From Bacteroidales bacterium UBA4621 (lineage in GTDB: Bacteria > Bacteroidota > Bacteroidia > Bacteroidales > Paludibacteraceae), in NCBI GenBank assembly GCA_002387325.1, contig DGIN01000067.1:1-25528 (forward strand): 25,528 bases of DNA. Direction: 5' to 3'. The notes under the pieces were generated by a model that saw nothing but the letters and a program-made list of their open reading frames with translations, searched no databases and had not been told where the DNA came from. Made by a program: the position numbers and the translations under genes. Positions within the stretch are counted from its first letter, which is position 1. Every line of letters begins with the position of its first letter. Positions 1-8,060 of the stretch are shown here, piece after piece.

Positions 1-60
1 AGATAAACATAAAAAGCAATCCCTATACAGCACTCACATTAAAGGATTTAATAAACCAAT

Positions 61-2091
61 ATGAAACGACTTTTATTCATTCTCGTAACCGCCGTTATGG
101 GCTATACGGCAACCTTTGCCAAACAGCCGCAGGAACCCACATCGTACAACTACCGGCGAGGCAAGGAACTAATCATTAATGAGGAGAACTACGAAGAGGG
201 TATCTCCGTCCTGCAAAAGGAGTTGACCGACAACCCGAAGAACGGCTACGCCTATATATTCCTGTCGTATGCCTACCTGCAACGTAATGAGATAGGCAAC
301 ACCTTGCAGGCTGCCAATGAGGCTCTGAAGTATCTGCCCAAGCAAGCCAAGAAAGAACGCGCGTATGTCTATACTCGTATGGGAATGGCATACGGCTACT
401 ATTTGACAGACACAGTGCAAGCATTGCATAATTTTGATCAAGCCGTGCGCCTATCCCAAAAGGAAACCTTTTGCTACGACATACGAGGGCGGTATTATGC
501 TTACATAGACAACTACGATATGGCAATTGCCGATTTCCAAAAGGCTGCGGAGTTAGAACCTTATTCCGTGGAATGGCTCTATATGCTCGGACAAGTCTAT
601 ATGTTTGCAGAGCGTTACACGGATGCGCTTCAGATATTCGAGAAAGCAGACATATTGGAATCCGGCTATCAGACTATGGCGGCACGTGCCTCGGCGGAGA
701 TACAACTGGGAAAATATGAAGAAGCAGCCAAGCATATCGTTACAAGTTTGGAAATGAACTCTATGAATGACGAAGCAACCGATCTGCTTGTTTCTATCAA
801 CCCTGTTCTGCGTAGAAACCTTCTGACTGAGTTCCGTGTGAAACAACGCATGGCACCCAATGACCCCAATTGGGTATATTATGAGATATATGTATACATC
901 GATAGTCGCGATGATGAGAGTGTATTGCGTGCAACAGACAAACTGAAAGGATTGGTTCCTCTGCAATATATGGAAGGCTTTAGAGCAACGGCATACGATA
1001 ACTTGGGGGATTTTCACAGTGCTCTCCGTTGTGTCAATCTGGTGTTGGAAGCAGATAGTGCCGAGTATGACTATTTGGAGGAACGGGCTGACATCTATGC
1101 CAGAATGGATAGCACGGAGCAGATGTTCCGCGACCTTAATACGCTTATAGAAAAAGAACCGGACAACGCCGGTTATTGCAGCGACCGCGGACAAGCCTAT
1201 CTGTTCTCTGGGCAGTACCAGAAGGCGATAGAGGACTACGATATGGCGATTGCTCTTGCCTCGCAGCCATACCTGAACTATATGCGCGGACGTTGCTATT
1301 GGGAAATGGGAGACACTTTGGCTGCACGCCCCGATTTTGAAAAGGCGGCAAAAGGAAATAATGCCTTTGCTTGTTTCGCTTTCCACTTTATGGGGCAAGA
1401 CTCGTTGGCTGCACAACTTATGGACAGTATTCTTGTGACAGACAGCATTGCCAAAAAGGAACTATACAACGCCGCTTGTCTGTGTGCTTTGCAGGGCAAG
1501 ACTGAAGACGCATTCCGCCTGCTGACGCAAGACCTTGAAAACCGTAATGCACAGTATGCCGATGCCCGCCGCGATATAGACTTCCGCACCATTCACGGCG
1601 TGCGTTTCGATAGTCTGATGGCGGTATATGAAGCCCGCGTAAAGGAACGTATTCTGCGTTTGGATTCCACCACGCAAGACGCCGTACAGACAGAACGCAT
1701 AGTGGAAGTGCCTTTCTCTGCTGCCAACGGAGTATCCACTGTTAAGTGTTCTATCAACGGATTGCCGCTCACCTTTGTCTTTGACACGGGTGCCGGAGAT
1801 GTGTCTATCTCGCAGACAGAGGCAAGTTTCATGTACAAGAACGGCTACCTGAGCAAGAAAGACATCGTGGGAAACTCTGCCTATATCACCGCCGATGGAA
1901 GTATCTCTATCGGCACCAACATCATCCTGCAGAAGATAGACTTCGGCGGTTTGGAACTCAAAGCCGTCCGTGCCTCGGTGGTGGGCAACCAGCGTGCACC
2001 CTTGCTCCTCGGACAATCCGTCCTCCAGCGCCTCGGCAAAATAGAAATCGACAACCAACGACAGGTTCTCAAAATAACTACAAGAAAGTAA
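61..2091 (+). CDS. Secreted TPR-repeat protein with C-terminal retropepsin-like aspartic protease domain
   Basis: 676 residues. The N-terminus has a cleavable signal peptide (K/R start, hydrophobic run, likely cut after TATFA near residue 20), so the protein should act in the periplasm or envelope. Residues about 30-500 are tandem tetratricopeptide repeats, with units such as NPKNGYAYIFLSYAYLQ and AIEDYDMAIALASQPYLNYM; TPRs normally bind protein partners. After a linker, residues about 555-676 form a clan AA retroviral-type aspartic protease fold: FDTGAGD carries the catalytic Asp near residue 575, and LLLGQSVLQRLG near 648-659 is the expected hydrophobic-Gly motif. Such single-lobe enzymes dimerise. 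ATG 61 is chosen because it gives the signal peptide directly. No TAnnTTTG promoter is visible in the 60 bases upstream, which may be cut off. The partner and substrate are unknown; proteolytic activity is inferred from the intact DTG motif. Confidence 0.85.
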   Translation: MKRLLFILVTAVMGYTATFAKQPQEPTSYNYRRGKELIINEENYEEGISVLQKELTDNPKNGYAYIFLSYAYLQRNEIGNTLQAANEALKYLPKQAKKERAYVYTRMGMAYGYYLTDTVQALHNFDQAVRLSQKETFCYDIRGRYYAYIDNYDMAIADFQKAAELEPYSVEWLYMLGQVYMFAERYTDALQIFEKADILESGYQTMAARASAEIQLGKYEEAAKHIVTSLEMNSMNDEATDLLVSINPVLRRNLLTEFRVKQRMAPNDPNWVYYEIYVYIDSRDDESVLRATDKLKGLVPLQYMEGFRATAYDNLGDFHSALRCVNLVLEADSAEYDYLEERADIYARMDSTEQMFRDLNTLIEKEPDNAGYCSDRGQAYLFSGQYQKAIEDYDMAIALASQPYLNYMRGRCYWEMGDTLAARPDFEKAAKGNNAFACFAFHFMGQDSLAAQLMDSILVTDSIAKKELYNAACLCALQGKTEDAFRLLTQDLENRNAQYADARRDIDFRTIHGVRFDSLMAVYEARVKERILRLDSTTQDAVQTERIVEVPFSAANGVSTVKCSINGLPLTFVFDTGAGDVSISQTEASFMYKNGYLSKKDIVGNSAYITADGSISIGTNIILQKIDFGGLELKAVRASVVGNQRAPLLLGQSVLQRLGKIEIDNQRQVLKITTRK

Positions 2092-2225
2092 AGTATTCGT
2101 GTACAAGAAAGCAGGTTATCTGTATCAAACCTGCAAAAGTCAATCTCGTTGCCGTCTCGCTACCGTAATTCCTATACGAAAGAGTGAGCCTTGTTTGGCT
2201 GGCAATTTTTCATACGTAAGCACAA

Positions 2226-2265
2226 AAAAGAGAGACTGCCTGCTTGGTTAGACTGCCTCTCTTTT
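2226..2265. terminator. Probable bidirectional terminator between TPR protein and DedA gene
   Basis: The 9-bp inverted arms AAAAGAGAG (2226-2234) and CTCTCTTTT (2257-2265) enclose a 22-nt loop. The A/T-rich ends would give a U-run on either strand. It lies between the convergent genes ending at 2091 (+) and 2303 (-). The rest of 2092-2302 holds no gene that I can support. Confidence 0.6.
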
Positions 2266-2302
2266 CTTATGTTCATTTCCGATGCCGTTTCCGGTCTCGG
2301 AT

Positions 2303-2971
2303 TTACAGTTTTGCGTCTCTTTTCTTTTGGATGGACTTGACAATCTTTTTGACAACAAAATAGACGATTACCACTCCGAGAACGGCTAAAATGGCGATGC
2401 TCAGTTCGTGACTGTATTGGTTGATGAGGTCTGCTTGCCCGTGGGCTATATAACCAAGCAACGCCAACACAACATTCCAGATAAATGCACCGAGGAACGT
2501 GTAGAGCAGAAACTGACCGAAATTCATCTTTGCCAAGCCGGCGGGGATGCTGATAAGTTGGCGGATACCCGGTATCAACCGTCCGACAAACGTACTTATT
2601 TTGCCGTGGTCGTTAAAATAGGTCTCTGCTTTTTGCACTTTCTCGCTGCTGAGCAGGCACAGATGTCCTACACGGCTGTCTGCAAATTTGTAGATGATAA
2701 TCCGTCCCAGCCACACCGACAAACCGTAGTTGATTATTGCACCGAGCATTGCCCCTATCGTACCAAACAATACAATCAGCAGTACATCTAACGGATAATT
2801 GCCGGTAACACAGAGCGCACTATTAGGGTCGGCTGCCACATAGACCGCCGGCGGAATGACTATCTCGCTCGGAAACGGAATAAAGGACGATTCTATGGTC
2901 ATCAACGCAGTAATCGATGCATAGTTCATATGTGCCGAATACCACGCTGTAATAGTTTCTATAACGGTCAT
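2303..2971 (-). CDS. DedA / SNARE-associated (VTT domain) inner-membrane protein
   Basis: 222 residues with about five hydrophobic segments. The DedA (VTT/SNARE-associated) signatures are visible: the re-entrant region IESSFIPFPSEIVIPPA near residues 27-43, the GAMLGAIINYGLSVWLGR stretch, and FVGRLIPGIRQLISIPAGLA near 130-149, with the conserved F-x-R-x-x-P-x-x-R arginines. Members of this family are implicated in undecaprenyl-phosphate or phospholipid recycling and envelope homeostasis; the substrate of this one is not shown by sequence. The ATG overlaps the stop codon of the upstream yqeY-like gene (ATGA on the minus strand), so the two are translationally coupled. The C-terminus is basic (KKIVKSIQKKRDAKL). 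Confidence 0.88.
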   Translation of the reverse strand: MTVIETITAWYSAHMNYASITALMTIESSFIPFPSEIVIPPAVYVAADPNSALCVTGNYPLDVLLIVLFGTIGAMLGAIINYGLSVWLGRIIIYKFADSRVGHLCLLSSEKVQKAETYFNDHGKISTFVGRLIPGIRQLISIPAGLAKMNFGQFLLYTFLGAFIWNVVLALLGYIAHGQADLINQYSHELSIAILAVLGVVIVYFVVKKIVKSIQKKRDAKL

Positions 2972-3420
2972 TTATTCAACAGTTCGCGCACTTTGGTGCT
3001 GATTGCTTTTCCTTCGGCACGCCCTGCCAACTGCTTGGTGGCAACGCCCATCACTTTTCCCATATCCTGCGGACCTTGTGCGCCTACTTGTGCGATGATT
3101 TGCTCCAAAGCGACTGTCAGTTCCTCCTCGCTGAGCATCGCGGGCAGGTACTGCTCAATAATCTTGCATTGTGCCAACTCGTCATTTGCCAGTTCGGGGC
3201 GGTTGGCATCGATATACATCTGCGCCGACTCTTTGCGCTGTTTCACCATCTTTTGCAAAATCTGCAATGCTTTGTCGTCGTGCAGTTCACCATCGCCACC
3301 TTTGGCGGTTTTGGCTTCGAGAAACTCTTTCTTGATACCACGCAGGGCATCGAGTGCCACTTTGTCTTTAGCGAGCATCGCTTTCTTGATGTCTTCGCTG
3401 ATTTGATCAAATAGATTCAT
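2968..3420 (-). CDS. GatB/YqeY domain-containing protein
   Basis: 150 residues, the usual length of free-standing YqeY proteins. The family pattern is clear: N-terminal MNLFDQISEDIKKAMLAKDK and LDALRGIKKEF; a middle section LQKMVKQRKESAQMY and EQYLPAMLSEEEL; and C-terminal GKVMGVATKQLAGRAEGKAIS. The domain resembles the tRNA-binding tail of GatB, the amidotransferase subunit that makes Gln-tRNA or Asn-tRNA, so an RNA-related role is plausible but unproven. It is cytoplasmic, with no signal or membrane segment. It is the first gene of a two-gene unit with the DedA gene (4-nt overlap). A 14-bp perfect hairpin at 3436-3471 lies just upstream. I see no clear TAnnTTTG promoter in the 57-nt gap to the antiporter, so it may depend on readthrough. 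Confidence 0.9.
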   Translation of the reverse strand: MNLFDQISEDIKKAMLAKDKVALDALRGIKKEFLEAKTAKGGDGELHDDKALQILQKMVKQRKESAQMYIDANRPELANDELAQCKIIEQYLPAMLSEEELTVALEQIIAQVGAQGPQDMGKVMGVATKQLAGRAEGKAISTKVRELLNK

Positions 3421-3435
3421 AATTAGGAATATTCA

Positions 3436-3471
3436 ATAGAGGCTATAGATTGTGGATTCTATAGCCTCTAT
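3436..3471 (+). terminator. Perfect 14-bp hairpin with T-rich tail on the plus strand
   Basis: The arms 3436-3449 and 3458-3471 are exact reverse complements (ATAGAGGCTATAGA / TCTATAGCCTCTAT) around an 8-nt loop, followed on the plus strand by GGGTTTTTATA. Both flanking genes run on the minus strand, where the tail is not a T-run. It may therefore stop antisense transcription, act as a weak attenuator between antiporter and yqeY, or protect an mRNA end. Confidence 0.55.
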
Positions 3472-3477
3472 GGGTTT

Positions 3478-4797
3478 TTATAAGAATAGCAGTTGTGCCA
3501 ATATATAGATAGGCAACAGGATAATAAGCGAGAATTTAATCATATAACCGAAGAATGACGGCATCTTGATACCATTCTCCTCGGCGATAGCCTTGACCAT
3601 AAAGTTAGGTCCGTTTCCGATATAGGTCATCGCACCGAACATTACCGCACCCAATGAAATGGCTTTAAGCAGTATCTCGGGAATACCCGCTACCATACTA
3701 CCGCCAAAGGCAACCATCTGTTCGGGGGGCAATCCCAATGCCACGCTGTGGAATGCCACGGCTGTCGGAGTGTTGTCAAGGAAACTCGAGAGAGCACCTG
3801 TTGCGTAATAGAACTGCCACGTGTGCGCCAGCCCCAATTCGGGGGCGTGTTCGCGCAAGAACGCCAACGCAGGTGTCATCGTGGTGAATATGCCGAGGAA
3901 TAGCACCGCCACTTCGATAATCGGACCCCAACTATATTTGTTCAAATCGTAACGGACAGCCTTTGGTGTGGTGTACAGGCTCAGGAAAGTGAGCGACAAG
4001 AGGACAATCTCACGCAGGTACTTCAGCCACAGGGGAGCATTCTCCTCGCCCATCTGCGGGATAAAACCCTCATTGATAAAGGCAACACTCAGGATAACGC
4101 CCAAGAGATAAATAAAGTTGATGCCGCCTTTCAGTTGCAAAGGCACTTTCTCGCGGGCGTCAGCCGACAGGGCTGTCCAGTGTTCTTTCTTGTAGTAGTA
4201 GGAGTCTATGCAGAAATAGATAAGCAATAGCAGTCCGCCCACAAAAGCCCATTCGGGTACGAGATGAAGGAACCATGTAAAGTCGGCACCACGCAAGAAG
4301 AGCATAAACAACGGTGGGTCTCCCAGCGGGGTGAGCAAACCGCCGCAGTTGGCTACCAATGCGATGAAAAACAGAATGGTATGTACCACATGTTTACGTT
4401 GCTGGTTCGTTGTTATGAGAGGGCGGATGAGCAACATCGCCGCACCGGTCGTACCCATCACACTTGCCAGAACCCAGCCCAAGGCGAGCAGCCCTGTATT
4501 GACAATTGGTTTGGCTTTTATATCACCGCTGATATGTATCCCGCCGGTGATGACGAACAGAGATAACAGCAATACAATAAAGGGAATGTAGTCAAAAAGC
4601 ACTTGGTGTTCCAACTCATGTGTCATACCGCCTATGATGAGGCATACTGCGGTAGGTACGCCTAAGATGAGCGATACAAGCAACTTGTTGACATTCTTTT
4701 CCCAGAACTTCTCCGCCACCAGCGGACCAATAGCGATCATCAGCAGCATAATACCGAATGGTATCATACTCCATGCGCTATGCACAAATTGTTCCAT
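3478..4797 (-). CDS. Na+/H+ antiporter-like protein of the ArsB/NhaD ion-transporter superfamily
   Basis: 439 residues, hydrophobic throughout, with roughly ten to twelve membrane segments. Motifs in the Bacteroidota antiporters of the ArsB/NhaD/CitM superfamily are visible: GTTGAAMLLIRPLI near residue 115, NCGGLLTPLGDPPLFM near 150, SFLDNTPTAVAFHSVALG near 335 and a C-terminal GNGPNFMVKAIAEENGIKMP. The paired NCGG...GDPP and LDNTPT re-entrant segments are where members of this superfamily bind ions. The likely role is sodium or proton exchange at the inner membrane; the ion and direction cannot be read from sequence. The gene sits between lepA (121-nt gap) and yqeY (57 nt) on the same strand. 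I see no TAnnTTTG promoter; it could be read from lepA. Confidence 0.8.
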   Translation of the reverse strand: MEQFVHSAWSMIPFGIMLLMIAIGPLVAEKFWEKNVNKLLVSLILGVPTAVCLIIGGMTHELEHQVLFDYIPFIVLLLSLFVITGGIHISGDIKAKPIVNTGLLALGWVLASVMGTTGAAMLLIRPLITTNQQRKHVVHTILFFIALVANCGGLLTPLGDPPLFMLFLRGADFTWFLHLVPEWAFVGGLLLLIYFCIDSYYYKKEHWTALSADAREKVPLQLKGGINFIYLLGVILSVAFINEGFIPQMGEENAPLWLKYLREIVLLSLTFLSLYTTPKAVRYDLNKYSWGPIIEVAVLFLGIFTTMTPALAFLREHAPELGLAHTWQFYYATGALSSFLDNTPTAVAFHSVALGLPPEQMVAFGGSMVAGIPEILLKAISLGAVMFGAMTYIGNGPNFMVKAIAEENGIKMPSFFGYMIKFSLIILLPIYILAQLLFL

Positions 4798-4865
4798 AAA
4801 AGAATCTTTTTTAGTTAGTTAATTATAGTAGATTGGTTGTCGTTTTCCCAACTATCTGGCTAATT

Positions 4866-4910
4866 AGATCAATAAGTCCAATGAGTCCAATGAGTCTAAT
4901 TAGACTAATA
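4866..4910. repeat. Five degenerate 9-bp tandem repeats with an internal 14-nt palindrome
   Basis: The units are AGATCAATA, AGTCCAATG, AGTCCAATG, AGTCTAATT and AGACTAATA in unbroken 9-bp phase. The last two form the perfect palindrome AGTCTAATTAGACT (4893-4906). The array lies in the lepA-antiporter gap, immediately downstream of the lepA stop on the minus strand. A related 9-mer, GATTGACTC, occurs twice in tandem at 25344-25361 after rpsA. Confidence 0.7.
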
Positions 4911-4918
4911 TGCCCTAT

Positions 4919-6694
4919 TTAATCCAGTTTCAGCACGGCAAGGAAAGCCTTTTGCGGTACCTCCACGTTGCCAATCTGCTTCATACGTTTCTTGCCTTTT
5001 TTCTGTTTTTCGAGCAGTTTGCGCTTACGGCTCACATCACCGCCGTAGCACTTTGCCAGCACATCCTTGCGCACCTGCTTCACCGTCTCGCGGGCGATAA
5101 TCTTCGCTCCGATAGCCGCCTGAATGGCAATATCGAACTGCTGGCGGGGCAGCAACTCCTTCAGTTTCTCACACATCTTGCGCCCGAAATCCACGGCATT
5201 GTCGCGGTGGGTGAGCGTAGAGAGGGCATCCACCTGTTCGCCGTTGAGCAGAATATCCAGTTTGACGAGGTTCGACGGGCGGAAACCGTTCTGATGCCAG
5301 TCGAAAGAGGCATAGCCTTTCGAAATGGATTTCAGTTTGTCGTAGAAATCAATCACGATTTCGCCTAACGGCATATCAAACAGCAGTTCCATACGGTCGC
5401 CCGATATATATTCCTGCTTCACCAACTCGCCGCGTTTGGAGAGGCAGAGCGTCATGATAGGACCGATAAAATTGCTCGTGGTGATTACGCTTGCGCGGAT
5501 ATACGGCTCCTCTATATGGTCAATCTCCGTCTGGTCGGGCATACCCGCCGGGTTGTGTACCTCTATCATCTTGCCGTCCTTGGTATAGACGTTGTAACTC
5601 ACGTTAGGCACGGTGGTGATGACGTCCATATTAAACTCGCGGTCGAGACGCTCCTGCACAATCTCCATGTGGAGCAAGCCGAGAAACCCGCAGCGGAAAC
5701 CGAAACCGAGAGCAATGGACGACTCCGGCGTAAAGGTCAGGCTCGCATCGTTGAGTTGCAGTTTCTCCAAACTGGAGCGCAAGTCCTCATAGTCCTCAGC
5801 CTCAATGGGATAGACACCCGCAAACACCATCGATTTGACTTCCTCGAAGCCCTCAATCGCCTTATCGCATGGGCGTGCCACATGGGTAATCGTATCGCCC
5901 ACCCGCACCTCCGTGGAGGTCTTGATACCCGAGATGATATATCCCACATTGCCCGCCGAGATGGTCTCTCGCGGCTGCATATCCAGTTTCAGCACACCTA
6001 TCTCGTCCGCATCGTACTCCTTACCTGTATTGACGAACCGCACGCGGTCGCCTGTGTGCATTGTGCCGTTCACCACCTTGAAATAGGCGATGATGCCGCG
6101 GAAACTATTGAATATGGAGTCGAACACCAAGCATTGCAGCGGTGCTTCGGGGTCGCCCTGCGGAGCGGGGATACGGTCAATGATGGCATCCAGTATCTCA
6201 GGAACGCCGGCACCCGTTTTGGCGGAACAACGGAGTATCTCTCCGCGTTTGCAGCCGAGCAGGTCGATTATCTCGTCTTCCACACGCTCCGGCATAGCCG
6301 AATCCATATCGCATTTATTCATCACAGGGATAATCTCCAAGTCGTGCTCCAATGCCATATAGAGGTTGCTGATTGTCTGTGCCTGAACGCCCTGCGAGGC
6401 ATCCACTACCAGCAAAGCACCCTCGCAGGCGGCAATGGAACGGCTCACCTCGTAGGAAAAATCCACATGCCCCGGAGTATCAATAAGGTTGAGCGTATAG
6501 CCCTTGTACTGCATCTGGATAGCATGGCTTTTGATAGTGATACCGCGTTCTTTCTCCAAGTCCATATCGTCCAAAACCTGGTTCTCCATATCGCGTTTGT
6601 CCACCGTGCCTGTTATCTCTAGCATACGATCCGCCAGCGTACTTTTGCCGTGGTCGATGTGTGCAATGATGCAAAAGTTTCGTATCTTGTCCAT
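4919..6694 (-). CDS. lepA: Elongation factor 4 (LepA), ribosome-associated GTPase
   Basis: 591 residues, the normal length for LepA. EF4 is a translational GTPase that binds the ribosome and aids initiation or back-translocation and 30S maturation. G1 is AHIDHGKST (residues 11-19), followed by the ERGITIK switch, DTPGH (G3) and NKCD (G4). The LepA-specific C-terminal domain is complete, with CYGGDVSRKRKLLEKQKKGK and KRMKQIGNVEVPQKAFLAVL. The ATG at 6694 (MDKIRNF) is preferred over the TTG five codons upstream at 6709, because homologues begin just before IRNFCIIAHIDHGKST. A good promoter is present 67 nt upstream of the start codon (TTG, 20 bp, TACCTTTG on the minus strand, 6761-6791). The leader contains an AT-rich ATATGCATATGCAT stretch. 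No SD sequence is evident. Confidence 0.97.
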   Translation of the reverse strand: MDKIRNFCIIAHIDHGKSTLADRMLEITGTVDKRDMENQVLDDMDLEKERGITIKSHAIQMQYKGYTLNLIDTPGHVDFSYEVSRSIAACEGALLVVDASQGVQAQTISNLYMALEHDLEIIPVMNKCDMDSAMPERVEDEIIDLLGCKRGEILRCSAKTGAGVPEILDAIIDRIPAPQGDPEAPLQCLVFDSIFNSFRGIIAYFKVVNGTMHTGDRVRFVNTGKEYDADEIGVLKLDMQPRETISAGNVGYIISGIKTSTEVRVGDTITHVARPCDKAIEGFEEVKSMVFAGVYPIEAEDYEDLRSSLEKLQLNDASLTFTPESSIALGFGFRCGFLGLLHMEIVQERLDREFNMDVITTVPNVSYNVYTKDGKMIEVHNPAGMPDQTEIDHIEEPYIRASVITTSNFIGPIMTLCLSKRGELVKQEYISGDRMELLFDMPLGEIVIDFYDKLKSISKGYASFDWHQNGFRPSNLVKLDILLNGEQVDALSTLTHRDNAVDFGRKMCEKLKELLPRQQFDIAIQAAIGAKIIARETVKQVRKDVLAKCYGGDVSRKRKLLEKQKKGKKRMKQIGNVEVPQKAFLAVLKLD

Positions 6695-6760
6695 GTAATG
6701 TGTAGTCAAAAATAATTACGCATTGTATATGCATATGCATTATGCACTGATTATGCGCTG

Positions 6761-6791
6761 CAAAGGTACAAAAAAAATGCCGTTTTTACAA
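6761..6791 (-). promoter_or_regulatory. Promoter of lepA (Bacteroidota type)
   Basis: The minus strand has -33 TTG (6789-6791), a 20-bp spacer and -7 TACCTTTG (6761-6768), matching the Bacteroides consensus TTTG-N19-21-TAnnTTTG. Transcription would begin about 60 nt before the lepA ATG. Confidence 0.75.
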
Positions 6792-6884
6792 GTTTTGATT
6801 GTTTTATCTCCCTAAAAACACCAAAAAATACGCAAAACGGCAAATAACAAAGTGAGATTCCGTGTGTATGTTTTGTAGAAAAAT

Positions 6885-7766
6885 TTATGTTTTGGCAGGC
6901 TGTTTGCGGGCGACGACGATTGTTACGGCAATGACAATCAGCACGATACCGATGATGGAACGGACAGTCAGGTGCTCGCCGAACAGTGTCAGACCGACCA
7001 GCACGGCGGTAATGGGTTCCATAGCCCCCAATATGGCTGTTTGGGTGGAGCCGATAGTCTGAATGGCAAGAGTGGTCAGTACTAACGAGAGTGCGGTGGG
7101 AAAGAGGGCTGCGCCGGCACTGTACCCCCAATGCAGTCCTTTCGGCACGGTGAGATGACCTTCGAAAAGCAGCATAACACCCAACAGCAACACACCGAAA
7201 AACAGTACAAAAAACGTTACTTTCGCAGGCGGCATATGGGTGATGTGTCCTTTGTTGATAAAAACAAGATAGACGGCATACGTAAGAGCGGAGCCCAGCG
7301 AGAGCAGCACGCCGGTGATACTTACGTGTGCCGTACCGTTGATTTCGCATAATACGCCTATTCCCGCCGATGCCAATGCCAAGCACCCCCATACCAGCGG
7401 AGCCACACGCTCATGAAAAACAAATGCCATCAGTACCGCCGTAACAATAGGATACACAAACAAAATCGTGCTGGCAAGCCCCGCATCCATATAGTTGTAT
7501 GACAGATAAAGGAGCAGGGAAGACAGTGCCATCACAGCACCGAGCAGGGCTAATTGCAGTGTCTCGGATTTGCTCAGACGGAAATCAACACGCTGCACGA
7601 GCATCAGTATCGCCAGCATAGGTATGCTCAGCGCATACCGCCAGAACAATACCGACAGCGAATCCATACCATCGTGGTAGAGGGGCAATGCAAACATCGG
7701 GTTAAGCCCGTAGAAACCGGCGGCGAGAATGCCGAACAGATAACCGATAGACTTCGACTGGGACAT
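6885..7766 (-). CDS. EamA-family (drug/metabolite superfamily) transporter
   Basis: 293 residues, a typical ten-helix EamA protein made of two repeated five-helix halves. The first half begins IGYLFGILAAGFYGLNPMF and contains VLFWRYALSIPML; the second contains ALTYAVYLVFINKG, ALFPTALSLVLTTLAIQTIGS and the family hallmark AILGAMEPITAVLVG near residues 246-260. EamA proteins export small metabolites such as amino acids or nucleosides; the substrate here is unknown. The ATG at 7766 (MSQSKS) is preferred to the upstream in-frame ATG at 7877, since the extra 37 residues span the promoter and do not resemble a transporter N-terminus. It has its own promoter (7787-7817), divergent from the plus-strand one. 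Inverted arms GCCGTTTT/AAAACGGC (6779-6841, large loop) lie beyond its 3' end, but a terminator there is uncertain. Confidence 0.88.
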   Translation of the reverse strand: MSQSKSIGYLFGILAAGFYGLNPMFALPLYHDGMDSLSVLFWRYALSIPMLAILMLVQRVDFRLSKSETLQLALLGAVMALSSLLLYLSYNYMDAGLASTILFVYPIVTAVLMAFVFHERVAPLVWGCLALASAGIGVLCEINGTAHVSITGVLLSLGSALTYAVYLVFINKGHITHMPPAKVTFFVLFFGVLLLGVMLLFEGHLTVPKGLHWGYSAGAALFPTALSLVLTTLAIQTIGSTQTAILGAMEPITAVLVGLTLFGEHLTVRSIIGIVLIVIAVTIVVARKQPAKT

Positions 7767-7786
7767 ACTATGTAGGTAAAAACGCA

Positions 7787-7817
7787 CAAAAGTACTGCAA
7801 TTTTTTGGATTGCACAA
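7787..7817 (-). promoter_or_regulatory. Promoter of the EamA transporter gene
   Basis: The minus strand has -33 TTG (7815-7817), a 20-bp spacer and -7 TACTTTTG (7787-7794). It lies 21 nt upstream of the ATG at 7766, so the 5' leader would be very short. Confidence 0.72.
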
Positions 7818-7824
7818 TACAAAA

Positions 7825-7855
7825 TTGCACAATCCGGGAAAAAGCAGTACCTTTG
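7825..7855 (+). promoter_or_regulatory. Promoter reading toward mnmE
   Basis: The plus strand has -33 TTG (7825-7827), a 20-bp spacer and -7 TACCTTTG (7848-7855). Its -33 box is only 7 bp from the -33 box of the divergent eamA promoter. The next plus-strand gene is mnmE at 8061, which implies a leader of about 200 nt containing the 11-bp-period repeats. Confidence 0.7.
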
Positions 7856-7929
7856 CCCTGTACAATGCGTGATGCACAATGAAAAGTAAGGTGGATGTCC
7901 TGTGGATGACGGGAGGATAGCCATTCTAT

Positions 7930-8002
7930 CCTATAACCAACCTATAACGATCCTATAACAAATTCCACGCAAAAATTAACGATAAATTAACGGTAATTAA
8001 CG
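7930..8002. repeat. Periodic (about 11 bp) repeat array upstream of mnmE
   Basis: CCTATAAC recurs at 7930, 7941 and 7952. After a gap of two periods ATTAACG recurs at 7975, 7986 and 7996. The shared core TAAC starts at 7934, 7945, 7956, 7977, 7988 and 7998, with steps of 11, 11, 21, 11 and 10, close to one DNA helical turn. The array sits in the mnmE leader. Function unknown. Confidence 0.65.
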
Positions 8003-8060
8003 GAGCCTTTTAGGTGGCATTAATGGAGTAAAAAGAATTTTCTAACGGGAAGTAAAACTA

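Noticed and set aside
5516..6622. 368-codon plus-strand frame opposite lepA
   Set aside because: Antisense shadow of a strongly conserved gene; the product has no recognisable pattern.
6885..7877. Longer N-terminus for the EamA transporter starting at 7877
   Set aside because: The extra residues span the consensus eamA promoter and lack transporter character; ATG 7766 begins right before the first helix.
7881..7920. 13-codon leader-type ORF (MKSKVDVLWMTGG) in the mnmE leader
   Set aside because: It is very short, without codon runs or an attenuator hairpin; chance is sufficient.
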